A stretch of DNA of 64,000 nt from Mesostigma viride (Eukaryota > Streptophyta > Mesostigmatophyceae > Mesostigmatales > Mesostigmataceae). The number at the start of each line of letters is the position of its first letter. Positions within the stretch are counted from its first letter, which is position 1. Below are positions 10,001 to 21,962 of the stretch, piece by piece. The notes under the pieces are model-generated. The model worked only from the letters and a program-made list of their open reading frames with translations. It was not told the DNA's origin and searched no databases. Location of the stretch: positions 2,095,790-2,159,789 of the forward strand of contig RPFO01000022.1 in the NCBI GenBank assembly GCA_009746045.1. Direction: 5' to 3'. A program made the position numbers and the translations under genes.

Positions 10001-11310
10001 GACGATGTGACTGCGTGTCATCCTGGTTATGCTAAGCTACTTCATGAGGTGCAGCAGAGGTTTTGGTGGCCTGGCCTTTATCAGGATGTTAAGGCCTATG
10101 TGGATTCCTGTGACTCCTGCCAGAGAAATAAGGTCAGGAACCAAGCCACGCCCATCTTTCCCATGGCTATGCCCATTCCCCTGCGCCCTTGGATCAGTGT
10201 GACTATGGATTTTATCTGTGGTCTTCCCATGTCAGATGGTGGCAATGACAGGATCCTTGTGGTCATGGACAGGCTTCCAGGATGTGCCATCTGATTCCTT
10301 GCAATACTCATCTCACCGCTGCACAGTGTGTGGATTTGTTTATGAAGGAGATCTACCGTCTGCACGGCATGCCTAGAGTGATCATCACTGATCAGGACCC
10401 CCTTTGGCTGTCAGGGTTTTGGAAGTCATTCTTTGACATCCTAGACACTAAGCTGGCATTCGGTGTGGCATACAGGTGTGCCAGTACTGGGGCGGTGGAG
10501 AGGATGAACAGAATTGTCAGGGAGTGTCAAAAGCACTATTGTACCACGACAACAAGGACTGGGACAAGAAGCTACCTTTCATAGAGTTCGCAATCAACAA
10601 CTCTCCTCTGGCTCCTCACCAGATGTCCCCCTTCGTGATCTGCAATGGCCAGTGTCCCTTGACACCATTCGACTTGGAACTGCCTGACAGAGACGCTGAA
10701 GGCCCTTTCCAGCGACGTCTTGGTTCAGTCCAGCAGTTGTTGGCTTCCTTCCAGGAGGCTCACAGCATTGTGGCTACCCAGCTGTTGAGGACACAGGACA
10801 AGTACCTGACTAACGCCTGGCAGCAAACGGTGGCCAGTCATTCCTTTGTAGCTCCTGGGGACTTGGTGTTGTTGGAAGCCAACAGAGTGCTGCCTGAGAA
10901 GGAGCAATGCAGGAAACTGCAACCACTCTGGTTGGGTCCTTACCCAGTGTTGGCAACCTTCACTATGGTACAGTGGTCCAGGTCCAAGTGCCTTCTCACT
11001 GGAAGCTCAGGAATAATATTTTTCACCTAGCCCAGCTGAAGCTGTACAGGCGCAACACCTTACCAGGCAGATTGTCTGCCCCTTTGCCTTATGAATTGGA
11101 TTCTGAGGGGGAGAAGATCTATGAAGTGGAGCGGTTGTTGGCTCACAGGGTGAAGGGGAAAGGTCGTACCAAACAGTTGCAGTTTAAGGTACACTGGAAG
11201 GGAGAGCTAGAGGTGACTGCTACGTGGCTGTGGTTGTCTGATCTCACCAACAGTCACTCTGCTGTACTAGATATTGTCAGCGTCATGGTATCACCTTGCC
11301 TGAGTGGTAT
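7025..11310 (+). pseudogene. pol: Pol of the Ty3/gypsy element (PR-RT-RNase H-IN-chromodomain), frameshifted
   Basis: Domains appear in order but in changing frames. Aspartic protease: FMIDSGAGSNYIAAS at about 7186-7230. Reverse transcriptase: WRLCIDLRGLNKVTVKSRYP near 8060 and catalytic VVYLDDIL with YLDD at 8454-8465. RNase H: SDASQGAIGAVL near 8895, TDHRPL near 9140, DALSRR near 9275. Integrase: zinc region with CDSCQ at about 9990-10130, then MDFICGLP (10205), TDQDPLWLSGFW (10388) and GAVERMNR (10490) supplying the D, D, E residues. Chromodomain: YEVERLLAHR...FKVHWKG at 11118-11290, which in this group tethers integrase to marked chromatin. Frame breaks fall near 7160, 8260, 9090, 10285, 10520 and 10950, so no full Pol can be made. 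A linker between RNase H and integrase carries RRSRGRPRKW (9581-9610), an AT-hook-like motif. Confidence 0.9.
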
Positions 11311-11402
11311 GTCATGGGCTCTGAGCGGTGTGCTCCCCTTCATAGCTCCCAGTGAGCACTGCTAACGCCTCTTTTTGGTGCTGTGTGTCTGTGGTTGCCA
11401 GC

Positions 11403-12730
11403 CATGGCCGACTCCCATCCTGAGGGGACACCCAGGCCACCTGCCGAACCCAAGAGGACGTGAGGGCTACGTATGTCTTTCAGCACGACTACGCTGGCCC
11501 CAGAGCCACGGGTACTTCGATCCAGGAAGACGCTGGGTTTGTGGAAGCCCATTTTCTCAATCTGTTCCAGCGTATGGTACATGATCAGCAACGGCACGAG
11601 CAGCGTCACGGGGCCTTGATAACAAGGTTGATTAATGTGGAGGGTTGGTTACTCAGATGGCAGAACACTTGAGGGCTGGGCACATTCCACTGTGGGTTCT
11701 GCTGTGCCTGCAGCCTCTGAGGCTCCAGTAGCTCAGGAGGCTATCCCCACCATGGTGGCCTCAGTCCCTCTCTACGGAGGCTCCTCCACCCCCTAAGGTG
11801 GTGGTACACTTGCCCAGGTCTGTTGTCCCAACAAAACAGGTGGAGCAGTTCTTGGACCACCGTAATGTGCTCCTGGACAGTGCGAGTGGTGTAAATCCTT
11901 GTACACAGCCATGCAGGCATTGGATCAGACAGTGGTGGAGGAGGGTGAACTAGTACCTGAGGGTATGGTAGAGTTGGCCCTTGACTGTCTGCCCCCCAGT
12001 CTTTGTGAGATTGGGTCACCTATGGTGGCTTACATTATGCACACCGTCTTTGCAGTGTACCCGTGGCCTTCGTTTGACATGAGGCCGGTGGAGGGCCAGG
12101 ACTTGATGGAGGCTCTGCCCAGTGACCTGAGACTCGCCTTTGCAGAGCTCAAGCCAGTTGGATATTCCCAGACCTACACTGAGCTACTTGAGCAGCTGTC
12201 AAGCAGGGAGAGTTTGACATGACTCCGTCGTCCAACTGCTCTGTGATGTCTTGTTTTCCACACAAGGACAGCACAGTCTTTGTGGGGCTGCAGTTACCAA
12301 AGTTCCCTAACGAGCTGAGGGCCAGGCTCACACCTTTGAGGGTGCTGGTACCCATCTTGGGGCCAGGTGGGGGCCTATCAAGGCCTTTCTACAGCTGTGG
12401 TGGGCCTATAGCAGCTGGCTATGTCGCCATAAGACTGCCAGTGGCTGGGTCTTCGATCCCCTCCGACAGGCTGTGGTCACTCTGTCCTACCCTGCCCAGT
12501 GCAGTAGGTTTTCAGCTGAGTTGGGCAAGGCTGCTGAGACCTGCTGGATATTCAGGTCAGCAGGAACTGGCCAGATCTGGTGTCCATGGTGGAGCATTTC
12601 CCAGTGTTTGGAACGAGGGGGAAGGATATGAAGAAGGGGGATTGGTTCACTCTGTGAAGGGTTCCAGGATGGTTGGAGATGGGCTGTGGAGTGAGGTGGG
12701 GATCCAGAATGGAGGAGGCCAGTTCTGATG
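11403..12730 (+). pseudogene. Decayed extra 3' ORF of the Ty3/gypsy element, function unknown
   Basis: Between the chromodomain and the 3' LTR lie about 1.6 kb not needed for a standard chromovirus. An ATG at 11403 opens MADSHPEGTPRPPAEPKR and then shifts frame. Protein-like stretches continue in alternating frames: FVEAHFLNLFQRMVHDQQRH (about 11540), VEQFLDHRNVLLDSASGV (11840), VPEGMVELALDCLPPSLCE (11955), FPNELRARLTPLRVLVPIL (12305), and WVFDPLRQAVVTLSYPAQC (12445). Composition and codon pattern look coding throughout. I see no transmembrane segment, zinc finger or other family signature, and do not recognise the protein. Position alone recalls the env-like or accessory ORFs of some Ty3/gypsy lineages. 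Confidence 0.5.
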
Positions 12731-13020
12731 TCCAGTCCAGATTTCCAGCAATGACAGTTCTGAGTTCATGGTAGTCTTGCAGTTGTATTATCCAGGCATG
12801 GTTGCCTGTGTGTTAGTCACTTGATGACATTTCATCTGTGGGTGAATTTGTCTTATTCAGGGTTGACATGATCAGATGATAATGAGATAGGAGGCCCTTT
12901 GGGGATGTAAAAACCCACTTGCTTGTCCCAAGAGGTGGTGGACTTCCTGTTTATTGTTGTGTTGTTTTGTGGAGGTTGTTGTTTTATTCTTCTTGGCTTC
13001 TAGGAACTGGGAGTTCCTGT

Positions 13021-13035
13021 CTTGAGGGGGAGATA
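13021..13035 (+). other. Polypurine tract
   Basis: CTTGAGGGGGAGATA directly precedes the 3' LTR. A G/A-rich run here is the expected plus-strand primer for reverse transcription. Confidence 0.75.
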
Positions 13036-13731
13036 TGTAACAACCAAATGTTACATCCAAAGTTTTCCTACTGTTGATCTTATTATGAGTTCTTTAGGAC
13101 AATTATTTGAGAAGTTAGGAGGCTTCGACGTCTGATGGATATTGGGCCTGCTGAGATCTGTCGAATTATTGTTCTACCCTCATTGGTCGTGGCCTGATCC
13201 ACGTAGGGTACTTTGCATGGTTTTGTTCAGTCAGTCATAGATTCTCTTTAATACCGTTGTACCTGGTGGATCTGGTTCCAGGTCATGGAGATTTCGTATG
13301 TGCTGGCTTTGTGTTGTGTTGAGGATTCGGAAGCTAAGATCTTATCTTGAGTGATCCTCACTTTTGATTGGTCCTTCCGGGTTAGGGCTGAGCCGATCTG
13401 CGTGCACGATGACTTTTATCCTGTTTGTGGCGGCTGCATGTGTGCGTATGAGAGCTAAAGCTATGGTGTAATTCAAGGGTTTCCTTGTTTCATCAATCAA
13501 ACAACCCTCGCTAAAAGTCAACTATAACTTCAACAGATAGTCGACTTGGATATAACTTGTCTGTTGTGTCTAACAAGGGTGGGGACTCATTCCCTTAACT
13601 GTTGAAGATCCATCTTCATTGCTTCTCTGGACGTGAAGTTATCTGTCGCGACTCCAACCCAGGTATAAAGATCTTTTCACATCAATGTTGAAACTGAGGC
13701 TGTTGCAAACACAACATTTTTAGTCGTTACA
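13036..13731 (+). repeat. 3' LTR of the Ty3/gypsy element
   Basis: 696 bp, TGTAAC...GTTACA, nearly identical to 4329-5030. It is followed by target duplication GCGTA at 13732-13736. Confidence 0.95.
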
Positions 13732-13846
13732 GCGTATAGCACCTAAGGAATTTTTTTTTTCATGGTCATGTATATTCTGATCATGTATATACTTTCCTGA
13801 AAGCCCATAAATCAAAGTTTTTTTTTAGCTACTCAGACCTACAAAT

Positions 13847-14149
13847 TAAATTAAATTAAATTAAATTAAATTAAATAATAACATGCCTCCGTTGGGAGAT
13901 CATGTAGCACATATTCCTTGATGGATGGGTGGGGTGGAAGGAGCCGCGTAATCGAACTAACCTGACTCTAATCTAGCTAGTCTAGAAAAATCCTAACTAC
14001 CCTATTCATCAAAACGCCTCCGCCGCTTGGGGGGAGGTGGTTTGCCCACAGGGTCGGGCGTGTGAGCCTTGACAATCCTCTTCCACCGCGTCTTGTTCTG
14101 CATGGCAGTCCAAAGAAGGGAGAGAGAGTGGATGCGGTATTCAAACTGG
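13847..14149 (-). mobile_element. 5'-truncated LINE, family A 3' end
   Basis: On the minus strand this is the last ~50 codons of ORF2 (encoding YRIHSLSLLWTAMQN) plus a short 3' UTR, ending in a tail of TTTAA repeats. It is flanked by a 9-bp duplication CCTACAAAT at 13838-13846 and 14150-14158. The same 3' end recurs at 14902-15303, 21.6-21.96 kb, 43315-43560 and 43948-44214. Confidence 0.8.
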
Positions 14150-14158
14150 CCTACAAAT

Positions 14159-14486
14159 GCTACTTCATTAGAGAGATACACTGGTTTGAATACAGGGGGG
14201 TCTGACCATGACCGCGATTTGTTGACCCTAGGTCACAAGTCATGTGCATTCACAAATGGTTCATGAAAAAAATCTGGCTTCTTGCACGAGCTATGGGCAA
14301 CATACGCAGGCTTTGTGGAACAAAACTCAGGCCCATTGGGCCACTGGAGCTATTTTTCATTAGCATCACAAACACAACGCAGTATAATGCAGTGGGAAAA
14401 ATGAGAGCCCTTCACAACATGACGCAACGACGCACGAGCCCCATAAACGGGGCCATAGTGAGCTTGGAGGGTCAAAACGTTGAAAA
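14159..14486. other. Unassigned spacer
   Basis: No supported gene or repeat is recognised between the truncated LINE and the RT fragment that starts at about 14487. Confidence 0.4.
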
Positions 14487-16240
14487 TAGGTGTTGTATAA
14501 GTTAGTCTTCGAGGAAATCGCTCTCCTGCAACCTGGTGAGTTTCCCGCCATCCTGATCTTCGTCGACTTCATCAAGGCTTTTGAGTTCTGTCGTCTGGGA
14601 CACTTTATGGGCTGTACTTGCTCGCACTCGCGTCCCCACTCCCCTGATTACCGTCATCCGCTCGCTGTATGAGGGGTCGACCACTTCGGTGCGCACTCAA
14701 CATGGCATTACCCCGCCATGCCCACTGCAGACCGGCGTCTGGCAGGGTTGCGTCCTGTCGCCGTACCTGTTTATTATTGTAGTGGATTATGTTATGCGCC
14801 AGGCACGTGCTCGCTTTGCTAGCATTGCAGGCCATGCCCCTGGCCTAGCGATCACGAACGAGCTTGGAGAAGGGGGGCCGACTAACAAGCAGAATTTACT
14901 AAAATTAAAATTATATTAAATTATAACATGCCTCCGTTGGGAGATCATGTAGCACATATTCCATGATGGATGGGTGTCCAGAGTGGAGGAAGCCGCGTAA
15001 TCGAACTAACCTAACTCTAAGCTATCGAGTCTAGAAAAAGCCTAACTACACTACTCATCAAAACGCCTCCTCCTCTTGGGGGGAGGTGGCTTGCCCACAG
15101 GGTCTGGCGTGTGAGCCTTGACAATCTGCTGCCACCGCGTCTTGTTCTGCATGGCAGTCCAAAGAAGGGAGAGAGAGGGGATGCGGTGTTCAAACTGGGC
15201 TGGGACCACTAGGTCGTCCAGCAACATCTGGGTGTAGTTCGTCAGTGTAGTTCGTGACAGGTTTCCCTACCCTTTTGGGAATGCCCTTGGGGCCAGGCCA
15301 GGTCAGAATTTACTAGCTGACCTCATTGCCATTATGCCGACGACATCACGCTCATCGAGAAGCCGGAGTCTGCCCAACTTTGGCTGGACTGCCTGGCGCT
15401 CGAGGCTCGGGCGGTTGGTCTACAAATCAGCCCCAAAACGGAGGCCCTGGCCCTCGGCGTGGCAGGGCCCCCACCCACACTCCGCCTCTTAGACGATGCC
15501 GAGGTCAACTACCCTACTTCAGGCCACTTCAAGCTGCTCGGCAGTTGGCTTCCCGACTGCGAGGACGACATGACGACACGGATCGGCATCATTGGCGTGG
15601 GCGCACCTCCATGACCACCGCCGCTGGTGGAGCAACCCCGCCCTACCCCGGATCGTCAAGCGTGACCTCTTAAAGGTCGTCATTCTGAGGATCCTGACCT
15701 ACGGCGCCGAGACCTGGACACTGACGCAGGAGCTGGAGCAACGACTCGACGGCGCCGTCACCAAGATGCTGCGCAAGGCCCTTAATATCCCCTTTGGTTT
15801 GCACATTTGAGGATTTGTACGCTGATTTACCCTATGTTTCCCACATTATTAGGCACAGGCGCCTGGGCCTAGCCGGGCACCTGGCCCGCACAGATCAGGT
15901 AGATACATCAGATAGACTAGCTGGCACCAAGCCCGCCCAGCCTGGGCGTTATGTCCTCACCTGGCGTGCCCCCGGCGGCCCGGCCGCGCGCGGCCGGGCC
16001 GCCACCCGTGGACTTTTCGTGATAGACTCGGCATGGACATGTGCTACACTAGACGTGACGGGCTCACACCCGGGCAGCCTCCTGGTTTGTCTGTAATATG
16101 GAGGCAGATGGTGCGCAAGGATAGATGGCAAGTAGTGATGAAGGAGACCACCCCCAAGCCTGTGGGGGCTCCGCGTGTGACCAAGTATGGCATTCCTAGC
16201 GATTCGGGCCGCGGTGCCCACACCCCTGCAACTAGGACCT
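14487..16240 (+). pseudogene. LINE ORF2 (reverse transcriptase) remnant, split by another LINE
   Basis: Plus-strand RT blocks are present in shifting frames. ILIFVDFIKAFE (about 14545) is the RT motif holding the first catalytic Asp. GVWQGCVLSPYLFIIVVDYV (about 14730) is the second block. After the nested LINE come LADLI and a YADD-type ADDITL near 15340, then ESAQLWLDCLALEARAVGL, KLLGSW near 15535, and the post-RT region LTYGAETWTL at 15695. The C-terminal part (RHRRLGLAGHLAR, 15855) continues to about 16000, followed by a tail region. Stops and frame changes show that it is dead. The RT would have primed reverse transcription at nicked target DNA. Confidence 0.75.
14902..15303 (-). mobile_element. 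LINE family A 3' end inserted in the RT of another LINE
   Basis: A 402-bp minus-strand LINE 3' fragment with A/T tail at its left edge. It is flanked by a perfect 12-bp duplication CAGAATTTACTA (14890-14901 and 15304-15315). Removing it rejoins the RT coding sequence just before its YADD block. Confidence 0.85.
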
Positions 16241-18467
16241 AGATAGCTTACACAATCCATTCCATCCCATGTTCCCCTCCCATTGAGGACTTATGCTCAC
16301 GTGACGCAGTCACGTGTCTATTAAGGGGACTCGGCGCGGCGAATATTTTCCGCGCCAAAAAAATTCCGCGGTACCCTCCGTACCGTGAAAAGTGGGTGCA
16401 CGGTGCGCGCACCCCTTGCGGAAGTGGCCATGGCGACTGCTTTTAGACGAAACGTGACAAATCTGGCATACGGAAAGCAGAAAAAATGCTCGATTGTTGG
16501 AGAAAATTAGCTACTGATTCTAATTTATGGTGGGATGGTTGCGATCTATAATGTCGCGGGCTTTTTTTCTTTGCCATCAGCAGGGGGGGTCCGGCCTGAA
16601 TTTCTGTCGGGATGAATAAAGTAGAATGGATGCCTGCCGGTGTGATTGTCGATTGTCGCCAGTTTTGATGGTCGTAAGGAAAGCTAGTGTTTCTAAAGCC
16701 GTTAAAAATTCCCGCTGCTATCTTTACCTTTCCCGTCATTTTGCGGTAAGATAACATTAGGCCTGCGCGATGTGTGCCCAACCTCTCCATGAAAGGGTGG
16801 CCTTTCTTGTGCGCCTGGGCACGAATAAATGCCCGTTATGGTACATTCTTGTATTAAACGTCTTAATCTAGCGTTTTCCTGCTTTCTTAGCTCGTTGAGC
16901 GTAAGCTTTTTGCCTTCTTTCCGGCCAGATGCAGCCCGGAAGTTGCGGGTCCTGGCGCTGCATCGCTGGATTCCTGGATGTCTTTTAGCAAGTTCGTCTG
17001 TGACATGGCTGGCTTTCTGCAGCGCGTGGCCCACAACCTGTCGGGAAGGTGTAATGCTTTTATTTGCACGCTTCTCTGAAATTTCTTTTGCTTTATAGAC
17101 AGTTGTGTTCGAGGAAATTCACGCGGTCTTCCTAAGCAGCGGCATCATTTTCCCCAGACACTGACGAGCTGGCACCTGTCTCCTAAAGAAAGTGGCTCGT
17201 GCTTGTTAGAAAGGAGGCAGTGTGCATTTTGCGGGACACAATGCTTTGGTGGCACATGCGTCAGGTAGGTTGTTCCAATGCAGGTCTCTTCACCTTTCCC
17301 ACTGAGTAAATGATAGCCTTTGTCATGCTAACCAGAGCAGCTAGCCACTGGTTGGCTGGATAAAAAGTTAGCTTATTTTCTCTTTATATACTGCGTGTGT
17401 GGTCCTCCACATGTCCGGCTTGTTGGGCATTTTGTAAGAGGGTTTTTAATGTGTTGTTGGGTGGAACAACTTGGTTGTTGGCACAAAATCACACATTATT
17501 AGCCTGAGATAGGCATGACATATGCTGCTCAGGCGTGTCGTCCTACCAGCCTTGTTGTTAAGGGTAGACTCACAAGGCTGGCTGTGCCGATGGAGGGGTG
17601 GGGCGTATGAGGCTCCAGACATCCTCCTCACACTCCGTGATCAAAGTGGGCGTGTTTTTGGGTGTCTAGGGTAGCAAAACAGATGTCATTTTGGCTCAGC
17701 ACTAGCTCAATTATCTTTTAGCGTCTCCCAGGTGGCATCACAGAAAAATCAATAACTTGAGCTACGCTTGTCAGAATGAGCTCAATTCTTTGGGGTTGTG
17801 TTTCCCCCCAATCAGTGGAATTTCGCATGTATGGATGACCCCATTCGATGTGGTGATGATTTGATTTATTTTTTTTGGCTCAAAAAAGTACCCATTTTGC
17901 GGGGAAATTAATAACTCAAACAAATGCACATGATTATTTTGACCATGTGAACAGCCCAGATTTTTTAGAAGTGGGAGAACTTTGCAGGAATGTATGGGCA
18001 GGTCATTTGGATAAGTGGTTTGTCTTGGGCAAAATATCTCATAAATAGCGTCTTTTTCTATTTTTAGCTCGCCACCGGTGCGTGGTTGGGGGTAGTACAC
18101 CCAACAAGTGGTGGCATGAATGTCCAAACATCATATTTATGGTTCTCAATCATCACTAGATGGTTCCCGAGTGCATTGGAACTGATATTCATTAAAGTCA
18201 GTTTTTCAGGCTTTTGGACGTGCGAGCCCTTTTAATTAATTAATAAGTTATATAGCATCAAACATGCATCAAACATCATGACTGGATGACCTAATATGAC
18301 TGAATCAGGCAGCCATAGCCAAAGCCCGTCGAGGGGCGGTCTAAGCACCACCTCACGGTGGGGGTGGGCTATGCACCCCATAGTGGTCTACCTGAGTCGG
18401 AACCGGCGCCAGGAGTTCTTCGAGTCTTTGCATAGCCTTGTTGAGGGGGTCACTCCGGCCCGCCACT
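16241..18467. other. 2.2-kb stretch without a supported gene
   Basis: ORFs up to ~115 codons exist on both strands (for example 16443-16790 and 16702-17034 on the minus strand), but none shows a recognisable domain or a splice-compatible extension. A short TTAA-repeat run lies at 18232-18246. The region is probably old transposon and intergenic DNA. Confidence 0.4.
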
Positions 18468-18540
18468 TTTTAATTAATTAATTAATTAAACTCGTGCTCC
18501 CGTTGGGGAGTCACGGAGCACCGAAGTGCTTTTAATCCCT
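18468..18540 (-). mobile_element. 3' end of a second LINE family (TTAA-repeat tail)
   Basis: On the minus strand GACTCCCCAACGGGAGCACG precedes a tail of TTAA repeats (18470-18489). The same 3' end with the same tail type lies on the plus strand at about 44620-44668. The tail unit differs from the TTTAA unit of family A. The body extends rightwards for an uncertain distance; 18541-18896 shows nothing I can assign. Confidence 0.6.
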
Positions 18541-18896
18541 GTGTGTGCACTACAGGAGAAAGGGCAGAGACCCCCAGTCTCCTTCATGCCAAAGGCATGC
18601 CACAGCTGCAATCGGGCGCGGCTAGCTAAAAGGACAGGCTAACGATCCGGCAAACTGTGGGTGCAATAAGACCCATGTGAGCATGTCATAGCAAGGAGCG
18701 TGGGCAAGTAATCTGAACATAGCCAGGGCGTAGCATGGCTGTACTAGAACTAGGCTAAGGCTATGGCTGGTTGTGTACCGTGCGTTGGCGGCACGTGGTC
18801 AACTAGGTTTGTTGGCACAGCTACTAAGGCAAACATTCTAGGCATGGCTGCCTTAGCGACAGTGACTCCAATGGTTACAAGCTAGGGCTATTGCTA

Positions 18897-21800
18897 TTCT
18901 AGCCCGCTGGGGGCGTCCACATCTTGTGGTTGATCATCAGGTCCCCGCCCCTCCAGTACACCTTGGGCTTCTGGGGGTCCTGCTTATGGCGGAGGTATTC
19001 CGGCCACTTTTTGGTTATGCTGCTCGACACCAATGCCACGCTCCCCGTGGGCACTGCTGGCAGTCGCTTTGCGCCTGCTGACACGGAAGCTAACGACAAC
19101 ACTCCCCTGTTTTCTGCCTTTTTGCGGGATAGCGGGATGGTTGCTGTCCACTGCCACTTCCAACGTCCCTCACAGGACTTGGTCACTTTTCGTGGCTCTA
19201 ACGGCCGTCAGGCCTGTTTGGACTACGTGGTGGTACGGCAGCCCAGGTGCACCTTGGTTCTGGACGCCCGAGTGTTTGACACGCCCACGGTGTGCTCTGA
19301 CCACCTGTTGGTGCGCGCGACCATAATCGGCTCCGGTTCCACGTCCCCGCGCGCCGCGCCCCAGTGGTCCGCCCTGACTGGTCTGCTCTACGCCCGGTCC
19401 GAGGAGATCCTGCATGAGGACTGGACGGACGCCGAGCACGAGCGGAACCGGTGCCGACGGGAGTACCTGTCGGCCCTGGGCGCCCAGGCGGACGTCGACG
19501 AGCCGGACAAGGGTGCCCCCAGCGCCGCCATTTTTGCGGGCTTTGCGGCCCGTGCCCCGTTGCTCGCGGTCCGGCACCTGCCGGCCATGCCCCGCCGCCG
19601 CCCCGGCCCGCTCTACCGCCAGGACCCCAAGGTCTTGGCCGCCCGGCACCGCCTCAAGCGTAACCGGGACCCGCTGCAGAAACCAGTGCTCAAGGCCGCC
19701 CTTGTGGAGGCCTACAAGCACGCTCAGGACGCGGAGGCGGCCCACTGGCCCAGTGCATCGCAGATGCCAAGGCCTGCCAAGCTCGCAACCATGCAGGGCA
19801 AGGACATGTGGTACCACGTCCTCGACCGGCTCGGCGGCCGGCGGCAGCGCACCCCGGTGGAGCACACGGGGGACGGCACGGCGCCGGTCAGCCAAGTTGA
19901 CCGCTGGTTGGCCCACAATGTTTCCTTGACCGGTGGGGCTCGCGCCCCCCCCCCGCGCCGCTTCACCCCGAGACGGCCGCCCGCCTCGGGGTTGCCGGAC
20001 CCCCGCCGCCGCCAGCGCCCCCCTCCTCGGCCGCGGACTACCAAGTCCCCGCCTTGCAGGAGGGCTGCCTTGCCACTGCATGACGACGTCGTCCACCCCT
20101 TCACTTTTGAAGGAATTGGACGGCGCCCTTGCTCGCCTGCGGTACGATGCGGCGGTCGGTGTCGACCACCTTTCTGCTGAGCTGCTGAATCGACCCCTGA
20201 TCCGGCGGTTAGGGATCTTCTGCTGCATGGCGTTCTGCAACCGTGTCCTGCTTTCTGACGAGCCTCCGCCTAAGTACTGAGTGGCAGACGGCCATGATTC
20301 CGCGTCATGCTGTACAAGAAGGGCTCTGCTGCTAGCTGACCCCGGTAACTACAGGGGTGTCTGCCTCCAGAGCGCCGCGCTGAAGGTCTTCATGCGCATG
20401 ATGCTGCACAGGCTCCGCGCCGCGCTGGACCCACACCTGGGTGAGTCTCAGATGGGTTTCCGCCGTGGTCGTAACACTGTCATGGCTGTGTTTGTCGCGC
20501 GCCGATTGATGGAGGAGGTGCGTCGACTTCCCCCTGACAGTTTGCCGCTGGTCTTCATTTTTGTTGACTATATATATATCAAGGCCTTTGACACGGTCCT
20601 CTGGGAGGCTAGCTCTTTGGGCCATCCTAGCTCTGGATCGAGTGCCACATGCGTTTATTGCTGCCATTCGCCGACTGTACGGAGGGCTCACAGGCAGTAG
20701 TGCGGACTGCGGAAGGCACCACCCCACCATTCCCCCTTCACCACGGGGTGTGGCAAGGTTGTGTCCTGTCCCCATACCTGTTCATTACTGTCGTGGATCA
20801 CGTCATGCGCCGAGCACGTGCGCGCGCTTTACTGCTCTTAATTAAGGGGTTCGAGCCAGGCTTGGACATCCTTAACGAGAAAGAGCATGGCGGGGTTAGA
20901 CCTGGTTACCGCCTGGCCGACCTGATTTATGCGGATGACACCACCCTCATCGCGCGCCCCGAGCACATTCAGACCTGGCTGGACTGTCTGGGCCTGGAGG
21001 CGAGGGCGGTGGGGTTGGAGATTAGTGTCAAAACTGAGGCGATGGTGATTGGGGCCTCCAGTACACCGCCGCTGCCGCGCCTGCTCGATGGGACGACGGT
21101 CCCGTTCCGCAATCGCTTCAAGCTGTTAGGGAGCTGGCACGATCCCTGACACCGCCGACGATGTGGACATCCGCATCGGCCTGGCCTGGGCTAGGCTTCG
21201 TTCGCTCAACACCTACTGGCGCTCCAAGGGCCTGGGCGACCACCGCAAGCGCATGCTCTTCAAGGTCCTCGTCCTCACGGTGCTCACGTATGGCGCCGAG
21301 GCGTGGACACTTCCACCCACACTGGCATCTAGGCTAGACGGCACGGTTTACAGGATGCTCCGACAGGTCCTGAACGTCGGGTTTTCCAAGCGCCGGCCGT
21401 CATCAGAGTCTTTGTATCATGGCATGCCTCGTATTTCGGACGAGATTAGACAGCGTAGGATAGCATTTGTTGTAGGACACCTTGCTCGCACTAGCCAGGT
21501 CGACACCGCCCTTGGTCTGGCTGGCAGGCCCCCAGCGGCTTGGCCAGCCTGCAGGGCGGCACATTCTGACGGCTGGCCTGGCCCCAAGAACATTCCCAAA
21601 AGGGTAGGGAAACATGTCACGAACTACGTACAGATGTTGCTGGATGACCTACTGGTCCCAGCCCAGTTTGAATACCGCATCCACTCTCTCTCCCTTCTTT
21701 GGACTGCCATGCAGAACAATTAAGACGCGGTGGCAGAAGATTGTCAAGGCTCACACGCCCGACCCTGTGGGCAAGCCCCCTCCGGCCCCCAACAAGAGGA

Positions 21801-21962
21801 GGAGGCGTTTTGACGAGTAGGGCAGTTAGGATTTTTCTAGACTAGGTAGATTAGCGTTAGGATAGTTAGCTTACGCGGCTCTCTCCTTTCGATCCACCAC
21901 CGCCCATCAAGGAATATGTGCTACATGATCTCCCAACGGAGGCATGTTATAATTTAATTTTT
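18897..21962 (+). mobile_element. Nearly complete LINE ORF2 with inverted ORF1 tail at its 5' end
   Basis: The segment 18897-19022 reads on the minus strand as the ORF1 C-terminus (KWPEYLRH...KVYWRGGDLM, stop near 18900). From about 19020 the plus strand encodes the second half of an AP-type endonuclease (LDYVVV near 19225, VCSDHLLVRA near 19290). A linker and RT follow: GFRRGRNTVMAVFVARRLME (20455), FIFVDY...KAFDTVLW (20555-20605, with a small insertion), GVWQGCVLSPYLF (20750), LADLIYADDTTLI (20910), LKLLGSW. The C-terminus has LTYGAEAWTL (21280) and RRIAFVVGHLAR. The 3' UTR ends in a T/A-rich tail at 21962. Stops at 20278-20280 and frame changes make it inactive. Head-to-head ORF1/ORF2 orientation fits twin-priming inversion during insertion. 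Confidence 0.8.

Larger units (their letters stand above)
4329..13731 (+). mobile_element. Full-length Ty3/gypsy chromovirus-type LTR retrotransposon
   Basis: The element is bounded by two LTRs of 702 and 696 bp and flanked by a 5-bp target duplication GCGTA (4324-4328 and 13732-13736). The internal order is primer-binding site, gag, protease, reverse transcriptase, RNase H, integrase and chromodomain, then a decayed extra ORF and a purine-rich tract. This order and the chromodomain define the chromovirus branch of Ty3/gypsy. The LTRs differ at roughly a dozen positions including small indels, so the insertion is moderately young. gag is open, but pol changes frame at least six times, so the copy is not autonomous. 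Confidence 0.95.

Noticed and set aside
19170-20240. 356-codon minus-strand ORF opposite the LINE ORF2
   Set aside because: It is the GC-rich antisense of the endonuclease/RT coding sequence, which has clear motifs on the plus strand.
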